DNA of 55,026 nt, from positions 1 to 55,026 of the forward strand of contig CANFCG010000015.1 of NCBI GenBank assembly GCA_947445115.1, given 5' to 3'. Made by a program: the position numbers and the translations under genes. This document shows, in pieces, positions 18,071 through 27,321 of the stretch (the first letter of the stretch is position 1; the number at the start of each line of letters is the position of its first letter). This DNA is from Comamonadaceae bacterium. GTDB taxonomy: Bacteria > Pseudomonadota > Gammaproteobacteria > Burkholderiales > Burkholderiaceae_C. Below the pieces are notes generated by a model. It saw nothing but the letters and a program-made list of their open reading frames with translations. It had not been told where the DNA came from and did no database searches.

Positions 18071-19121
18071 GCTGGTAGGAGTTTATTTGATCGAGTGTGA
18101 ATTGACGGATTGGGGCACCGCTTTGGCGCTGGCGCTGCCATTGCACGATGAGTTTTAAGGCTTCAATGAGATGGAGTTTGGGATGCCAATCGAGTCGGCT
18201 ACGTGCTTTAGAAATATCTAATTTTAAGTAGTGGGCTTCATGCGGATGATCGCCAGAGTCAATTTTCCATTGGGCGTCGGCTCCCCACAAGGCGGCGAGA
18301 TTCTCCACAATCCAACCGACGGGTTTGGCATCGATTTCGTTAGGGCCAAAGTTCCATGCTTCTGCATAGCTGGTGCCACTGGTATAGAGATGTTCAGCCA
18401 GCGTGAGGTAGCCGCAAAGAGGTTCTAAAACGTGCTGCCACGGCCTGATGGCGTGAGGGTTTCTGATGACGACTGGTTTTCCTTGTTCAAAGGCTGTCAC
18501 GGTATCGGGAATGAGCCGATCCAGCGCCCAGTCGCCGCCGCCAATCACGTTGCCTGCACGCGCAGAGGCCAGTGCGACTTTGCTTGTACCCGTTTGAAAG
18601 AAGGATTGGCGGTAGGCGCGGGTCACCAGCTCTGAGCAGCCTTTGCTATTGCTGTAGGGGTCAAAGCCGCCCATAGGCTCGTCTTCGCGGTAGCCCCAAT
18701 GCCACTCTTTGTTCTCATAGCATTTGTCTGTCGTGACGTTGACGACGGCTTTGACGCTGGGCGTATGGCGCACGGCTTCTAGCAGGTGCACGGTGCCCAT
18801 CACGTTGACGGCATAGGTTTCAACTGGGTTTTGGTAGGAGTAACGCACCAGCGGCTGCGCCGCCATGTGAATGACGATTTCTGGCTGAGCCTTATGCAGT
18901 GCGGCTTGCAGGGCAGCAAGGTCGCGCACATCGCCCACAATGGATGTCATGCCGTCCGCAACATTGGCTTCTTCAAAAAGGCTGGGGTGGGTGGGCGGCG
19001 CTAGTGCAAAGCCAGTGAGTTCTGCGCCAAGGCTTTGCAGCCATAGCGAGATCCAGCTCCCTTTAAAACCAGTATGTCCCGTTAAAAATACGCGTTTGCC
19101 GCGCCAAAAACTTGCGTTCAT
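18063..19121 (-). CDS. rfbG: CDP-glucose 4,6-dehydratase
   Basis: RfbG converts CDP-glucose to CDP-4-keto-6-deoxyglucose using bound NAD. The 352-residue extended SDR has the [10 protein letters not shown] cofactor motif at about residues 14-23 and the catalytic DPYSNSKG (Tyr-x-x-x-Lys) near residue 155. Length and order fit the family: rfbF, rfbG and rfbH follow one another on this strand, separated by 10 bases (F-G) and overlapping by 8 (G-H). It supplies the substrate of RfbH. Confidence 0.95.
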   Translation of the reverse strand: MNASFWRGKRVFLTGHTGFKGSWISLWLQSLGAELTGFALAPPTHPSLFEEANVADGMTSIVGDVRDLAALQAALHKAQPEIVIHMAAQPLVRYSYQNPVETYAVNVMGTVHLLEAVRHTPSVKAVVNVTTDKCYENKEWHWGYREDEPMGGFDPYSNSKGCSELVTRAYRQSFFQTGTSKVALASARAGNVIGGGDWALDRLIPDTVTAFEQGKPVVIRNPHAIRPWQHVLEPLCGYLTLAEHLYTSGTSYAEAWNFGPNEIDAKPVGWIVENLAALWGADAQWKIDSGDHPHEAHYLKLDISKARSRLDWHPKLHLIEALKLIVQWQRQRQSGAPIRQFTLDQINSYQHV

Positions 19122-19131
19122 AGTCTCTTAT

Positions 19132-19902
19132 TTACCAAACTTTCCAAGGCGCTTTGCCTGACTGCCAGAGCTCTTCGAGGTATGTTTTATCGCGCAGGGT
19201 GTCCATGGGTTGCCAAAAGCCTGTGTGTTGATAGGCGGCTAACTCACCAGCGGTGGCTAAAGCCTCTAGCGGTTCACGCTCCCAAGTGCATTTGTCGCTA
19301 TCAATTAGGTTTAAGACTTCGGGGGAGAGTACAAAAAATCCGCCATTAATCATGCCGCCATCGCCTTGCGGCTTTTCTTTAAAGCTGCGCACTTTGTGTC
19401 CATCAAAGTCGAGTGCGCCAAAGCGTCCAGGTGGGTAGGTTGCTGTCAATGTGGCTTGAACGTTTTGTGCTTTATGAAAGGCGATCAGTTCGGTAATATT
19501 GACATCGCTGACACCATCGCCGTAAGTAAAGCAAAAAGCTTCTTCGTCTTTGATATAAGGCGCTACGCGCTTGAGGCGGCCACCTGTCATGGTGTCGTCG
19601 CCTGTATCGACGAGGGTGATTTTCCAGGGCTCGGCGTTTTGCTGATGTACTTCCATTTTGTTATTGGCCATGTCAAACGTGATGTCTGACATGTGCAAAA
19701 AGTAATTGGCAAAATACTCTTTAATAACGTAGCCTTTGTAGCCGCAGCAAATCACAAAATCATTAATGCCATGTGCAGAGTAGATTTTGAGGATGTGCCA
19801 AAGTATGGGCTTGCCGCCTATTTCAACCATGGGTTTAGGACGTGTGGATGTTTCCTCGGAGATACGAGTGCCTAATCCGCCTGCTAGGATGACTGCTTTC
19901 AT
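19132..19902 (-). CDS. rfbF: glucose-1-phosphate cytidylyltransferase
   Basis: RfbF makes CDP-glucose from CTP and glucose-1-phosphate, the committed step to CDP-linked 3,6-dideoxyhexoses. The 256-residue protein begins with [17 protein letters not shown], in which the Gly-rich loop and the Glu-Glu-Thr segment are typical of the cytidylyl rather than the thymidylyl enzymes. Length matches the family. The start overlaps the preceding FkbM gene by 4 bases (ATGA). Confidence 0.95.
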   Translation of the reverse strand: MKAVILAGGLGTRISEETSTRPKPMVEIGGKPILWHILKIYSAHGINDFVICCGYKGYVIKEYFANYFLHMSDITFDMANNKMEVHQQNAEPWKITLVDTGDDTMTGGRLKRVAPYIKDEEAFCFTYGDGVSDVNITELIAFHKAQNVQATLTATYPPGRFGALDFDGHKVRSFKEKPQGDGGMINGGFFVLSPEVLNLIDSDKCTWEREPLEALATAGELAAYQHTGFWQPMDTLRDKTYLEELWQSGKAPWKVW

Positions 19903-20573
19903 ACGATATTATTATTCTTTAATAGCACATCATTTTCATATTGCGTCATAATACTGAAATTGGGTAATAACTTAAGTATCTTTTCTAAATTGAGCTGATC
20001 TTCATACAACTCAGTATCGCTGTATTCTGTATAAAAATACTTCACATGATTTGCAAATGTCTCTTTGCCACCTTCAATCAAATCACCTTCAGCGCCTTGC
20101 ACATCAGCCCAAATGAAATCAATTCGATCAAGTTTTGATGATTTAAACCATGTATCTAACGTGACTACTTGAACTGGGTATTTGTTGTCAAACGTAATGC
20201 CAGGATTAACTGTTAAATGCTCTTTTGGTTTACGAAGAGATCCAGACATATCCCAACCTTCTGGCATGGTGTATCCGACGGCTAAATTTTGACCGCCACT
20301 GGCATAAAACTCAGCTGCTCCGTCAAACGCACCAATCGCAATTTCATATAGTTTTGCTCGTGGATAGCCAGATAAATTTGCTTTGAACTTAGCAATGCAA
20401 CGAGGATCTGGTTCAAACGAATGAATCAATCCATACGGAAATAAATCAAAAAATGCTTTTGTGTGCCCGCCATTGTTTGTACCAATGTCAAGAATGACAG
20501 GATCTTGGCGATTTAATAAGCTAGGCAATGCAGCAAGATTCAACTCACCTTTAAAAATTTCAGTGTTCATCAT
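19899..20573 (-). CDS. FkbM family methyltransferase
   Basis: A 224-residue SAM-dependent methyltransferase. Motif I is [11 protein letters not shown] (about 27-37) and the acidic residue at the end of strand 2 lies in HSFEPDP (about 51-57), both typical of FkbM. Such proteins O-methylate sugars or related hydroxyls. The gene is more AT-rich than rfbF and gmd around it, as is its upstream neighbour. Tandem ATGs at 20573 and 20570 could both serve. The acceptor is unknown; the setting suggests a deoxysugar or glycan hydroxyl. Confidence 0.85.
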   Translation of the reverse strand: MMNTEIFKGELNLAALPSLLNRQDPVILDIGTNNGGHTKAFFDLFPYGLIHSFEPDPRCIAKFKANLSGYPRAKLYEIAIGAFDGAAEFYASGGQNLAVGYTMPEGWDMSGSLRKPKEHLTVNPGITFDNKYPVQVVTLDTWFKSSKLDRIDFIWADVQGAEGDLIEGGKETFANHVKYFYTEYSDTELYEDQLNLEKILKLLPNFSIMTQYENDVLLKNNNIV

Positions 20574-20581
20574 TTATTTTA

Positions 20582-21205
20582 TTAATAGTTTTTAGCAATA
20601 AAAATATCATTTTCAATATACCAATTAAGATGATTCATACGTGACCAATCAACTAAGTAATTTAAGTCGGGATAATTTTCCGGATAATTTTTATTGAATA
20701 ATCGAATGTCATCAATCAAAATGGTTAATTGACCAATTTTTTGATTAATTGGTTGATTGGTTGGTTGTCCATGCTCATTAATGGGATGAATCAAGTATTT
20801 TTCTATAATTCTTAGCTCTTCTCGAATGGGCGTTGCTGTGATTCCAGAGAACGTGTTTCCTGCAGAATAATGCCCATCTAACCAAAAATTAATATTCCCT
20901 GACAACTGAGGAATTAGTTGCGGGAAAATTTCTTCGCTAGAGCCATTAATAATCTGTACGTTCTTTGTTTCTTTAAAGCGTTCAGTAGCATTATTAAAAA
21001 GCCCTGCTGCAGGTTCTAATGAGTAAACAAAGCTAGAAATCTTGGATAAAAAATCAGTGGTATCACCCGTATATGTGCCTGTTTCCACCCAAATAGAGTT
21101 AGGTGTATTATTTCTAAAGAATACGGATTCTTTCAAATAACGAGGAGAGGGAGCCGCATAACCCCTTGCAAGCCATTCTTGAGTATCGATTTCTTCTCTT
21201 GTCAT
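20582..21205 (-). CDS. methyltransferase-like protein of unknown specificity
   Basis: A 207-residue protein with a Rossmann-like methyltransferase start: VETGTYTGDTT resembles a SAM motif I, and YSLEPA resembles the acidic strand-2 end. A WLDGHYSAGNT segment follows in mid-protein. I know this pattern from uncharacterised proteins in glycan loci but cannot name a reaction. The start at 21205 was chosen over an in-frame TTG at 21229, because AGGGA lies 5 bases upstream of the ATG and the longer form would overlap gmd. Codon use is AT-rich. The coding strand has an imperfect CAAC-type tetranucleotide run near 20741-20767. Confidence 0.68.
   Translation of the reverse strand: MTREEIDTQEWLARGYAAPSPRYLKESVFFRNNTPNSIWVETGTYTGDTTDFLSKISSFVYSLEPAAGLFNNATERFKETKNVQIINGSSEEIFPQLIPQLSGNINFWLDGHYSAGNTFSGITATPIREELRIIEKYLIHPINEHGQPTNQPINQKIGQLTILIDDIRLFNKNYPENYPDLNYLVDWSRMNHLNWYIENDIFIAKNY
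20741..20767. repeat. imperfect TTGG/CAAC tetranucleotide run
   Basis: About six to seven degenerate 4-base units inside the methyltransferase-like gene, encoding a PTNQPINQ-like stretch. Units are imperfect, so slippage would be limited. Confidence 0.4.
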
Positions 21206-21210
21206 AATGT

Positions 21211-21215
21211 TCCCT
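21211..21215 (-). promoter_or_regulatory. ribosome binding site deciding the start of the methyltransferase-like gene
   Basis: AGGGA on the minus strand, 5 bases before the ATG at 21205. It favours that start over the TTG eight codons upstream. Confidence 0.55.
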
Positions 21216-21225
21216 AGGCTAAAAA

Positions 21226-22350
21226 TCAATTCTCAAGACCAATGCTTACCTTATACCCATGCGTCTTTAAAAGCACCTGCCGCTTCGCCGCGCCCAAATC
21301 ACTGGCCACCATCTCAGTCACCATTTCATCCAAGGTGATTTCAGGTGTCCAGCCCAGCTTCTCTTTTGCTTTGGTCGGATCGCCCAGCAAAGTCTCCACT
21401 TCGGTTGGGCGGTAATAACGGGTATCAATGCGGACGATGGGGTCAGTGGGGCATGGATTCCCGTCTGCACGTGAATGGCAGTACGCAACCTCATCAACGC
21501 CAGTGCCGCTCCAGCTAAGTGTCATGCCTAGCGCGGTGGCAGCTTTATTGATGAACTCGCGCACGCTGTACTGCACGCCTGTGGCGATAACGAAGTCCTC
21601 GGGCTTGTCCTGCTGAAGCATCATCCACTGCATACGCACGTAATCTTTGGCGTGTCCCCAGTCGCGCAAGGCGTCGATATTGCCCATGTAGAGGCATTTC
21701 TCTAGCCCCTGGCTGATATTGGCTAGGCCGCGTGTGATTTTGCGGGTGACGAAGGTCTCGCCTCTGCGTGGGCTTTCGTGGTTGAACAGGATGCCGTTGC
21801 AGGCATAAATGCCATACGCTTCGCGATAGTTGACCGTAATCCAGTAGGCGTAGAGCTTGGCGACCGCATACGGACTGCGGGGATAGAAGGGGGTGGTTTC
21901 TTTTTGCGGTGTTTCTTGCACTAAGCCATAAAGCTCGGACGTGCTGGCTTGGTAGAAGCGTGTTTTTTTCTCTAGGCCTAGGATGCGGATGGCTTCCAAG
22001 AGGCGCAGTGTGCCCATGCCGTCTACATCGGCTGTGTACTCTGGGGACTCAAAGCTCACAGCCACATGGCTTTGTGCGCCTAGGTTGTAGATTTCGTCGG
22101 GCTGGGTCTCTTGGATGATGCGAACCAAGTTGCTGGTGTCGGAGAGGTCGCCGTAGTGCAGTTTGAAGTTGCTGTTGTCGATGTGCGGATCTTGGTAGAT
22201 GTGATCGACACGCTCGGTGTTGAAGGAGCTAGCGCGGCGCTTGATGCCGTGGACGATGTAGCCTTTGTCTAGTAAAAACTCGGCTAGGTACGAGCCGTCT
22301 TGACCTGTGATGCCGGTGATGAGAGCGGTTTTTGGGGTGACTTTATTCAT
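21226..22350 (-). CDS. gmd: GDP-mannose 4,6-dehydratase
   Basis: Gmd converts GDP-mannose to GDP-4-keto-6-deoxymannose, the precursor of GDP-fucose. The 374-residue protein has the cofactor motif [13 protein letters not shown] (about 12-24), the catalytic YAVAK (Tyr161, Lys165) and the C-terminal [15 protein letters not shown] typical of the family. Residues 291-299 read CHSRADGNP, which is the in-frame translation of a short palindromic repeat at 21454-21476. It sits in a loop before the RPTEVE motif, where family members normally have a shorter, different linker. The reading frame is intact. It overlaps fcl by 8 bases. Confidence 0.95.
   Translation of the reverse strand: MNKVTPKTALITGITGQDGSYLAEFLLDKGYIVHGIKRRASSFNTERVDHIYQDPHIDNSNFKLHYGDLSDTSNLVRIIQETQPDEIYNLGAQSHVAVSFESPEYTADVDGMGTLRLLEAIRILGLEKKTRFYQASTSELYGLVQETPQKETTPFYPRSPYAVAKLYAYWITVNYREAYGIYACNGILFNHESPRRGETFVTRKITRGLANISQGLEKCLYMGNIDALRDWGHAKDYVRMQWMMLQQDKPEDFVIATGVQYSVREFINKAATALGMTLSWSGTGVDEVAYCHSRADGNPCPTDPIVRIDTRYYRPTEVETLLGDPTKAKEKLGWTPEITLDEMVTEMVASDLGAAKRQVLLKTHGYKVSIGLEN
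21454..21476 (-). repeat. short palindromic repeat inserted in frame in gmd
   Basis: On the minus strand the repeat reads ATTCACGTGCAGACGGGAAT followed by CCA. It matches the copy at 27276-27298 at 18 of 23 positions. The form ATTCNCGNGNAGNCNGGAATCCA resembles the ATTCCC-N8-GGGAAT type repeats known as dRS3 in Neisseria and the repeats translated as CHSRxDGNP in many proteobacteria. Here it codes for part of Gmd. Confidence 0.75.
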
Positions 22351-23317
22351 GGTTTCTTAAAAAATCTGCGTAAGCGGTCGTCAAACCATCTTGAAGGTTT
22401 ACCTTTGCACTCCAACCAAGCTTGTTGAGGCGGCTGCTATCCATCCATTTGCGTGGCGTACCATCTGGTTTTGAAGCATCAAAGTCAATGAGACCTTTGT
22501 AGCCAATGACTTGCCCAACCGTGGTTGCCAATTCAGCAATAGTGACATCGTCACCAAAACCAACGTTAATGTGGCTTTGCATTGGGCTGGTGTGAGCACT
22601 GTAGGTTGCCTTGGACAAATTCATCACATGGATGCTGGCGCTGGCCATATCGTCCACATACAAAAATTCTCGCCGCGGCGTACCCGTTCCCCAGATCGTG
22701 ACGTTGGGAGCGCTGCTGATTTTGGCTTCGTGAAAGCGGCGAATCAGCGCGGGAATGACATGACTGTTCTCGGGGTGGTAGTTGTCACCAACACCATAAA
22801 GATTGGTTGGCATGACCGAGCGGTAGTCAACCCCATGACTGTCGCCGTATTGACGGTTGTAACTCTCGCATAGCTTGATACCTGCGATTTTGGCAATGGC
22901 ATAGGGCTCATTGGTGGACTCTAACGTGCCCGTTAGCAAAGCGTCTTCGCGCATGGGTTGCGGCGCCAATTTTGGATAGATGCAGCTCGAGCCTAAAAAC
23001 AATAACTTTTGCACGCCCGCACGCCAAGCTTCGTGCACGATGTTGGCTTCCATCATCAAATTTTGATAGATGAATTCTGCGGGGTACGTATTGTTGGCGT
23101 GAATCCCCCCCACTTTGGCCGCTGCGAGGTACACCTGATCTGGTTTTTCAGTTTTGAAGAAGGCGCGTACGGCCGCCTGATCGCACAGGTCAAGTTCAGC
23201 ATGGGTGCGAGTGATGAGCTGGGTTTGTCCATCAGCAATGAGCTGCCGAGCAATAGCTGAACCCACCATGCCGCGGTGTCCAGCGATATAAATACGGGGA
23301 GATTGAGACTCGATCAT
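22343..23317 (-). CDS. fcl: GDP-L-fucose synthase
   Basis: Fcl (WcaG) epimerises and reduces GDP-4-keto-6-deoxymannose to GDP-L-fucose with NADPH. The 324-residue SDR has the nucleotide motif [10 protein letters not shown] at about 13-22, LGSSCIYPK near residue 110 and YAIAKIAG with the catalytic Tyr and Lys near 140. Together with gmd it forms a complete GDP-fucose module. A run of seven G bases (coding strand) near 23105-23111 lies in a KVGG codon stretch. It overlaps the upstream gene by 4 bases. Confidence 0.95.
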   Translation of the reverse strand: MIESQSPRIYIAGHRGMVGSAIARQLIADGQTQLITRTHAELDLCDQAAVRAFFKTEKPDQVYLAAAKVGGIHANNTYPAEFIYQNLMMEANIVHEAWRAGVQKLLFLGSSCIYPKLAPQPMREDALLTGTLESTNEPYAIAKIAGIKLCESYNRQYGDSHGVDYRSVMPTNLYGVGDNYHPENSHVIPALIRRFHEAKISSAPNVTIWGTGTPRREFLYVDDMASASIHVMNLSKATYSAHTSPMQSHINVGFGDDVTIAELATTVGQVIGYKGLIDFDASKPDGTPRKWMDSSRLNKLGWSAKVNLQDGLTTAYADFLRNHE

Positions 23318-25152
23318 TTCGGGTTTTGAACCAATTCAATGAGTCGATCACCAAAAATCTCAGGGCAACCAGTGAAGAGAATTTGCACGCCGTCTTTAGC
23401 AATGAGCTCACGACGCAATTTAAGACGCTCTTTGGGATTGTCAATGAGGCGTACAGCGGCGGCAATGTACTCTTCAATAGAATTTGTTGCCATCCAACTT
23501 GGAATCCCAAGGCGACCAAACAAGCCACGATCGATACATTCAAACACTTCAGCGCCGTTCAGGCAAACGCCCACTTGCCCCAGCGTGACGGTGTCAATAA
23601 TGCCATTGGTGTTGCCAAAGGGGAATGGATTAATGAACATATCGCAGCTATTAATCTTGGTCATGTACTCTGCGTAATTGAGGTGGCGATTGACAAATGC
23701 GTTATCGCCCAAGAACTGTTTAATGACGCGGTTAACCTGCGGATGCACGAGGCTGGTTGCTTGACCAATCATGAACTCAAAATGCACAGGGGTTTTGGCG
23801 GTATCCACAATTGCTTTGCAGGTTTGCAAAAAGCGTGGATTAAGCTTCATCGTTGTCGCACAAACGGCAATTCTGACGACGTCTGGATTTTTGCCGTCAA
23901 AGTCGCGCAAGTTGGGCACTAAGTTCTCGGGCAATGACGAGGATGGCACATACGGCAGTGCATCTTTAGGCAGGCGCAGCAATTTCTCCGAGAAGCAGCT
24001 CTCTAAGCCGACATAGTCGTCTTCCACCACTACATAGTCCATGTTTGTGGAGTGCGTGGTGGCAGGGTGCCCCAGAGCCATCACTTGCAGCGGCGCAAAG
24101 CGCAAATTGGTTGCAAAGACCGTGAGTGGGAACATGCCGACACTGGGCATGTAGAACACGCGAGCTTGTTTTTCAATGGCCACGCTACGGATGTGCGCCA
24201 TTTGCTCAATCATGGAGCCGCCCTTGATTTCAATGAACTCATCAAAAACAGCACGCCCTAACTCATCTACATTGCTGGGGTAGCCCATGGCGACCACGTT
24301 GAAGTGGCGACGCGCAGCGCGCATGGTGGTCGAGTGCGTACGGTAAATCGAGTGCGAGCTGTTAAACCACTCCAGCACCACCAGCATGGTGGGTTTGTCG
24401 CCTTTAATAAGCGGGATCAACGCTGGCGCATCAGTGAGGCCGTTTTGCAACATTTTGTTGCGCACGATCACGTTGATAGCGCCTTTGATGCGGTGGCGAT
24501 CGGGGCGATCGGCATAGCTGCAATGCATATACACATCGTGCAAGATGCCTGATGGAAGTTGATCTAAATCCATTTGCTGTAGCTTCTCTGGCAACCAGCC
24601 CAGCACCAGCTCCCGCTTGGCGTGCGCAGAAGGCGAAGCCAAAAAACGCGGCGCCAGCCAGAGCATGCAAACGCTAACAGCAATGACAGGATTGGCCGCC
24701 CACAGGCCATCCAAATTAATAGGGATTTCAGATTCCGGGAAGGCTAAAAGTGCAAATTTATTGAGATTTTCAGGTGTGAGTTGCAACTCTTCTTGATCCC
24801 AACCTAAATTATTGAGAGAGCGCAAGACATGGTCGGCATTGCGAAAAGGGGTGACCGCAAACAAAGTGGCCAACCAGCGTTGCATTTGCAGGGCTTGCGC
24901 CAGGCCTTGCGGCGAGAGCGTAAAACCAGAGTCAAGAAACAAATGCGAAATAGCCGAGGCAATACGCGTCAAAATATGGGCATCAACTTCCTCACCTGTG
25001 GCCAATGCCGCCATGGGCTTGGCGGAAAAGCTAGCGGCTAGATTGCCATAGTGGTTATCCAACATTTGCAGCAACTGCATGAGCTCGCGGCCTGACACTT
25101 CGTGCTGATGGGTATAAACGGCGTTTTCGAAGCGTTCGAGATTAAATTCCAT
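23314..25152 (-). CDS. HMW1C-like protein N-glycosyltransferase (GT41)
   Basis: HMW1C-type enzymes attach glucose or galactose to Asn in NX(S/T) sites of adhesins in the cytoplasm. The 612-residue protein has the helical N-terminal domain and the GT-B core of this family. Residues Lys436, Gln464, His490, Asn516 and Asp520 have exactly the spacing (28, 54, 80, 84 from the Lys) that I recall for Lys441, Gln469, His495, Asn521 and Asp525 of the Actinobacillus pleuropneumoniae enzyme. The GHPATTHS and [10 protein letters not shown] segments also fit. No adhesin or TpsB gene is near. It stands 39 bases downstream of the dehydrogenase and overlaps fcl by 4 bases, so it is an operon member. Confidence 0.88.
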   Translation of the reverse strand: MEFNLERFENAVYTHQHEVSGRELMQLLQMLDNHYGNLAASFSAKPMAALATGEEVDAHILTRIASAISHLFLDSGFTLSPQGLAQALQMQRWLATLFAVTPFRNADHVLRSLNNLGWDQEELQLTPENLNKFALLAFPESEIPINLDGLWAANPVIAVSVCMLWLAPRFLASPSAHAKRELVLGWLPEKLQQMDLDQLPSGILHDVYMHCSYADRPDRHRIKGAINVIVRNKMLQNGLTDAPALIPLIKGDKPTMLVVLEWFNSSHSIYRTHSTTMRAARRHFNVVAMGYPSNVDELGRAVFDEFIEIKGGSMIEQMAHIRSVAIEKQARVFYMPSVGMFPLTVFATNLRFAPLQVMALGHPATTHSTNMDYVVVEDDYVGLESCFSEKLLRLPKDALPYVPSSSLPENLVPNLRDFDGKNPDVVRIAVCATTMKLNPRFLQTCKAIVDTAKTPVHFEFMIGQATSLVHPQVNRVIKQFLGDNAFVNRHLNYAEYMTKINSCDMFINPFPFGNTNGIIDTVTLGQVGVCLNGAEVFECIDRGLFGRLGIPSWMATNSIEEYIAAAVRLIDNPKERLKLRRELIAKDGVQILFTGCPEIFGDRLIELVQNPK

Positions 25153-25191
25153 GGGGTCGTGAGATAAGTTAAGTAAAAGTGCCGCATTAGT

Positions 25192-26346
25192 TTACATGGA
25201 AAGATTCAATATTTCCGTGTAATTTTTGACGGTGGCGAGAACGGGGTTGGTTTTGTGACAATGGTCTGCCAGAGCACCCACAATAATTTTGTCAAATTGA
25301 TGACTCATCACGCCCATTTCACCAAGACCGCTGGGTAGCCCCAAACGCTGGTTCATGGCTTTAATGGCTTCTGGAATTTGAGTGCCTTTGTTTTCACCTA
25401 AGCCCATTGCATAGGCCATTCGATCCAGTCGATGCTCCGTTTGGATCGATTCCGCCTGTGCGTTAAAGCGCACCACGGCAGGTAAAAACATGGCGTTGAG
25501 CGTGCCGTGATGCAGCATCGGGTTGACGCCGCCCAAACTATGGCTAAGCGAATGCACACAGCCAAGCCCCTTTTGAAAGGCCATGGCACCTTGCATAGAC
25601 GCGCTCATGAGCTGCCTGCGCGCCTCACGATCCGAGCCATTTTGCGTGGCGCGTTCGATGTGCGCCCAGGCGCGAGTCAAGCCATCTAGCGCGATGCCGT
25701 CTGCGGGCGGATTGAACAGCGGCGCCATAAAGGTCTCCATGCAGTGAGCGACGGCATCCATGCCAGTGGCGGCGGTCAATTTGGGCGGCAAGCCCAGCGT
25801 GAGTTCGGGATCACAAATTGCCGTTTTGGGTACTAAAAACCACGAATGAAAGCCCAGCTTGCGTCCGTCGGCCACGATGATGATGGCGCCCCGTGCTACT
25901 TCTGAGCCCGTGCCGCTAGTCGTGGGCACGGCAATCAAAGGAGCCACGCGTTCGGTGATGAGGTTGGAGCCCTCCTCGATGGTGGCAAAGGTTTTGAGCG
26001 ACCCGAGCTCACACTGGGTATGTGTCGCCGCAATCGCCACGCCCTTGGCACAGTCAATTGCTGAACCGCCGCCCACGGCAATGAGGCCATCGCAGCCGCT
26101 CTTTTGATATTGCGCAGCCGCTGCCATCACAGCCGCTTCTGTCGGATTAGACGGTGTTTGGTCGAAGACTTCTACCGCCATGCTGCCTAGTTGATCGAGA
26201 GCTTTTTGCAAAATCCCAGCCGCTTTAACCCCCGCGTCAGTGATGATGAGCGGCTTGGTGATGCCCACGCGTTGGCACTCGGATTTGAGTAGCGAAATCG
26301 CGCCAAAATCAAATTGAATTTGCGTCACGTAATTGATAAAAGCCAT
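25192..26346 (-). CDS. iron-containing alcohol dehydrogenase (group III)
   Basis: A 384-residue dehydrogenase of the iron-dependent family, oxidising alcohols or reducing aldehydes with NAD(P). It carries the glycine-rich cofactor segment VGGGSAIDCAKG (about 92-103), TSGTGSEV (about 140-147), and the metal ligands as Asp and His in DAVAHCMETF and GCVHSLSHSLGG near residues 200 and 268. A CAGGAG ribosome site lies 9 bases before the start. It is the first gene of the minus-strand glycan run; whether it acts on sugars or on aldehydes of lipid metabolism is unclear. The divergent region to the next gene is only 53 bases. Confidence 0.9.
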   Translation of the reverse strand: MAFINYVTQIQFDFGAISLLKSECQRVGITKPLIITDAGVKAAGILQKALDQLGSMAVEVFDQTPSNPTEAAVMAAAAQYQKSGCDGLIAVGGGSAIDCAKGVAIAATHTQCELGSLKTFATIEEGSNLITERVAPLIAVPTTSGTGSEVARGAIIIVADGRKLGFHSWFLVPKTAICDPELTLGLPPKLTAATGMDAVAHCMETFMAPLFNPPADGIALDGLTRAWAHIERATQNGSDREARRQLMSASMQGAMAFQKGLGCVHSLSHSLGGVNPMLHHGTLNAMFLPAVVRFNAQAESIQTEHRLDRMAYAMGLGENKGTQIPEAIKAMNQRLGLPSGLGEMGVMSHQFDKIIVGALADHCHKTNPVLATVKNYTEILNLSM

Positions 26347-26399
26347 CTGGATAAACTCCTGAGTAGGTCAAATAATCGTTCTATTTTAGGGAAGCCATC

Positions 26400-27287
26400 A
26401 TGACGCCATCTGAGTTTCGTTTTTCACACACACTGCGCGTTCGTTGGGTCGAAGTGGATATGCAAAAAATCGTCTTCAATGGTCATTATTTGATGTACTT
26501 CGATACCGCGGTAGCCCAATACTGGCGTGGCCTAGCGATGCCTTATGAAGAATCTATGCATCAGCTGGGTGGCGACTTGTACGTCGCCAAAGCCGTACTT
26601 GAGTACAAAGCTTCGGCGCGGTACGAAGACCGACTGCGCGTTTGCTTGAAGCTCTCTCGCATCGGTAATTCGTCCATGACGTTTACGGGCGCTATTTTTT
26701 GTGATGGCAAGCTGTTGGTCACGGGCGAGTTGGTCTACGTCTATGCCGATCCCGCCACGCAAAAATCGCAAACCGTGCCCGATGTTTTGCGAACTTGGCT
26801 GCTGGATTTTGAAGCGGGTAAACCAATGACACGCCTAGAAGTCGGCGATTGGCAAACTCTTGGCAAAAACGCGATGCTGCTTCGTACCGAAGTTTTTGTA
26901 GAAGAGCAGGGCGTGCCGTTAGCGCTTGAGCATGACGAGTGGGACGCCAAATGCGAGCACGCCGTCGTTTTCAACCGACTGGATCAACCCATGGCAACGG
27001 GACGTTTATTGCCTGCCGAAGCTGGTGTGTCACGCATCGGGCGCATGGCGGTGAAGCGCGTTTTGCGTGGTAGCGGTCTTGGGGAAATCGTGCTGCAAGC
27101 CTTATTAGATATGGCCTCCGGCAGGGGCGATTTGGAGGTTGTGCTGCACGCACAGACCAGTGCGCAAGATTTCTATGCCAAGTTTGGTTTTAAGTCAGAT
27201 GGCGAAATCTACGTAGAAGCGGGAATCGAACACATCACGATGCGCAAACAACTCGTCACGCCCGCCCCATTTGTCATTCCCGCGTAG
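26400..27287 (+). CDS. fusion of YbgC-type acyl-CoA thioesterase and GNAT acetyltransferase
   Basis: The first 135 residues are a 4HBT hotdog domain with the active-site region RWVEVDMQKIVFNGHY (Asp20, Asn27, His29). Residues about 145-285 form a GNAT domain, with LLRTEVFVEEQGVP at the start and IGRMAVKRVLRGSGLG as the acetyl-CoA binding motif A. One protein thus combines acyl-CoA hydrolysis and N-acyl transfer, or is an acyltransferase with an acyl-CoA-binding partner domain. The last residues VIPA and the stop codon come from a palindromic repeat. AGGGAA lies 6 bases before the start. Confidence 0.87.
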   Translation: MTPSEFRFSHTLRVRWVEVDMQKIVFNGHYLMYFDTAVAQYWRGLAMPYEESMHQLGGDLYVAKAVLEYKASARYEDRLRVCLKLSRIGNSSMTFTGAIFCDGKLLVTGELVYVYADPATQKSQTVPDVLRTWLLDFEAGKPMTRLEVGDWQTLGKNAMLLRTEVFVEEQGVPLALEHDEWDAKCEHAVVFNRLDQPMATGRLLPAEAGVSRIGRMAVKRVLRGSGLGEIVLQALLDMASGRGDLEVVLHAQTSAQDFYAKFGFKSDGEIYVEAGIEHITMRKQLVTPAPFVIPA

Positions 27288-27298
27288 GCAGGAATCCA
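27276..27298 (+). repeat. short palindromic repeat covering the stop codon of the fusion gene
   Basis: ATTCCCGCGTAGGCAGGAAT followed by CCA. The TAG stop of the thioesterase-GNAT gene is inside it (27285-27287). The half-sites ATTCC and GGAAT can pair, and it lies between convergent genes, so it might also act as a weak terminator. Confidence 0.7.
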
Positions 27299-27321
27299 CG
27301 ATTAAAAAAGGATGCCGGAAT

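Noticed and set aside
20741-20767. Tetranucleotide contingency repeat
   Set aside because: Units are imperfect and few, so high-rate slippage is unlikely.
23104-23111. Run of C bases in fcl as a phase-variation switch
   Set aside because: Seven bases is short, the frame is intact, and the residues encoded are conserved.
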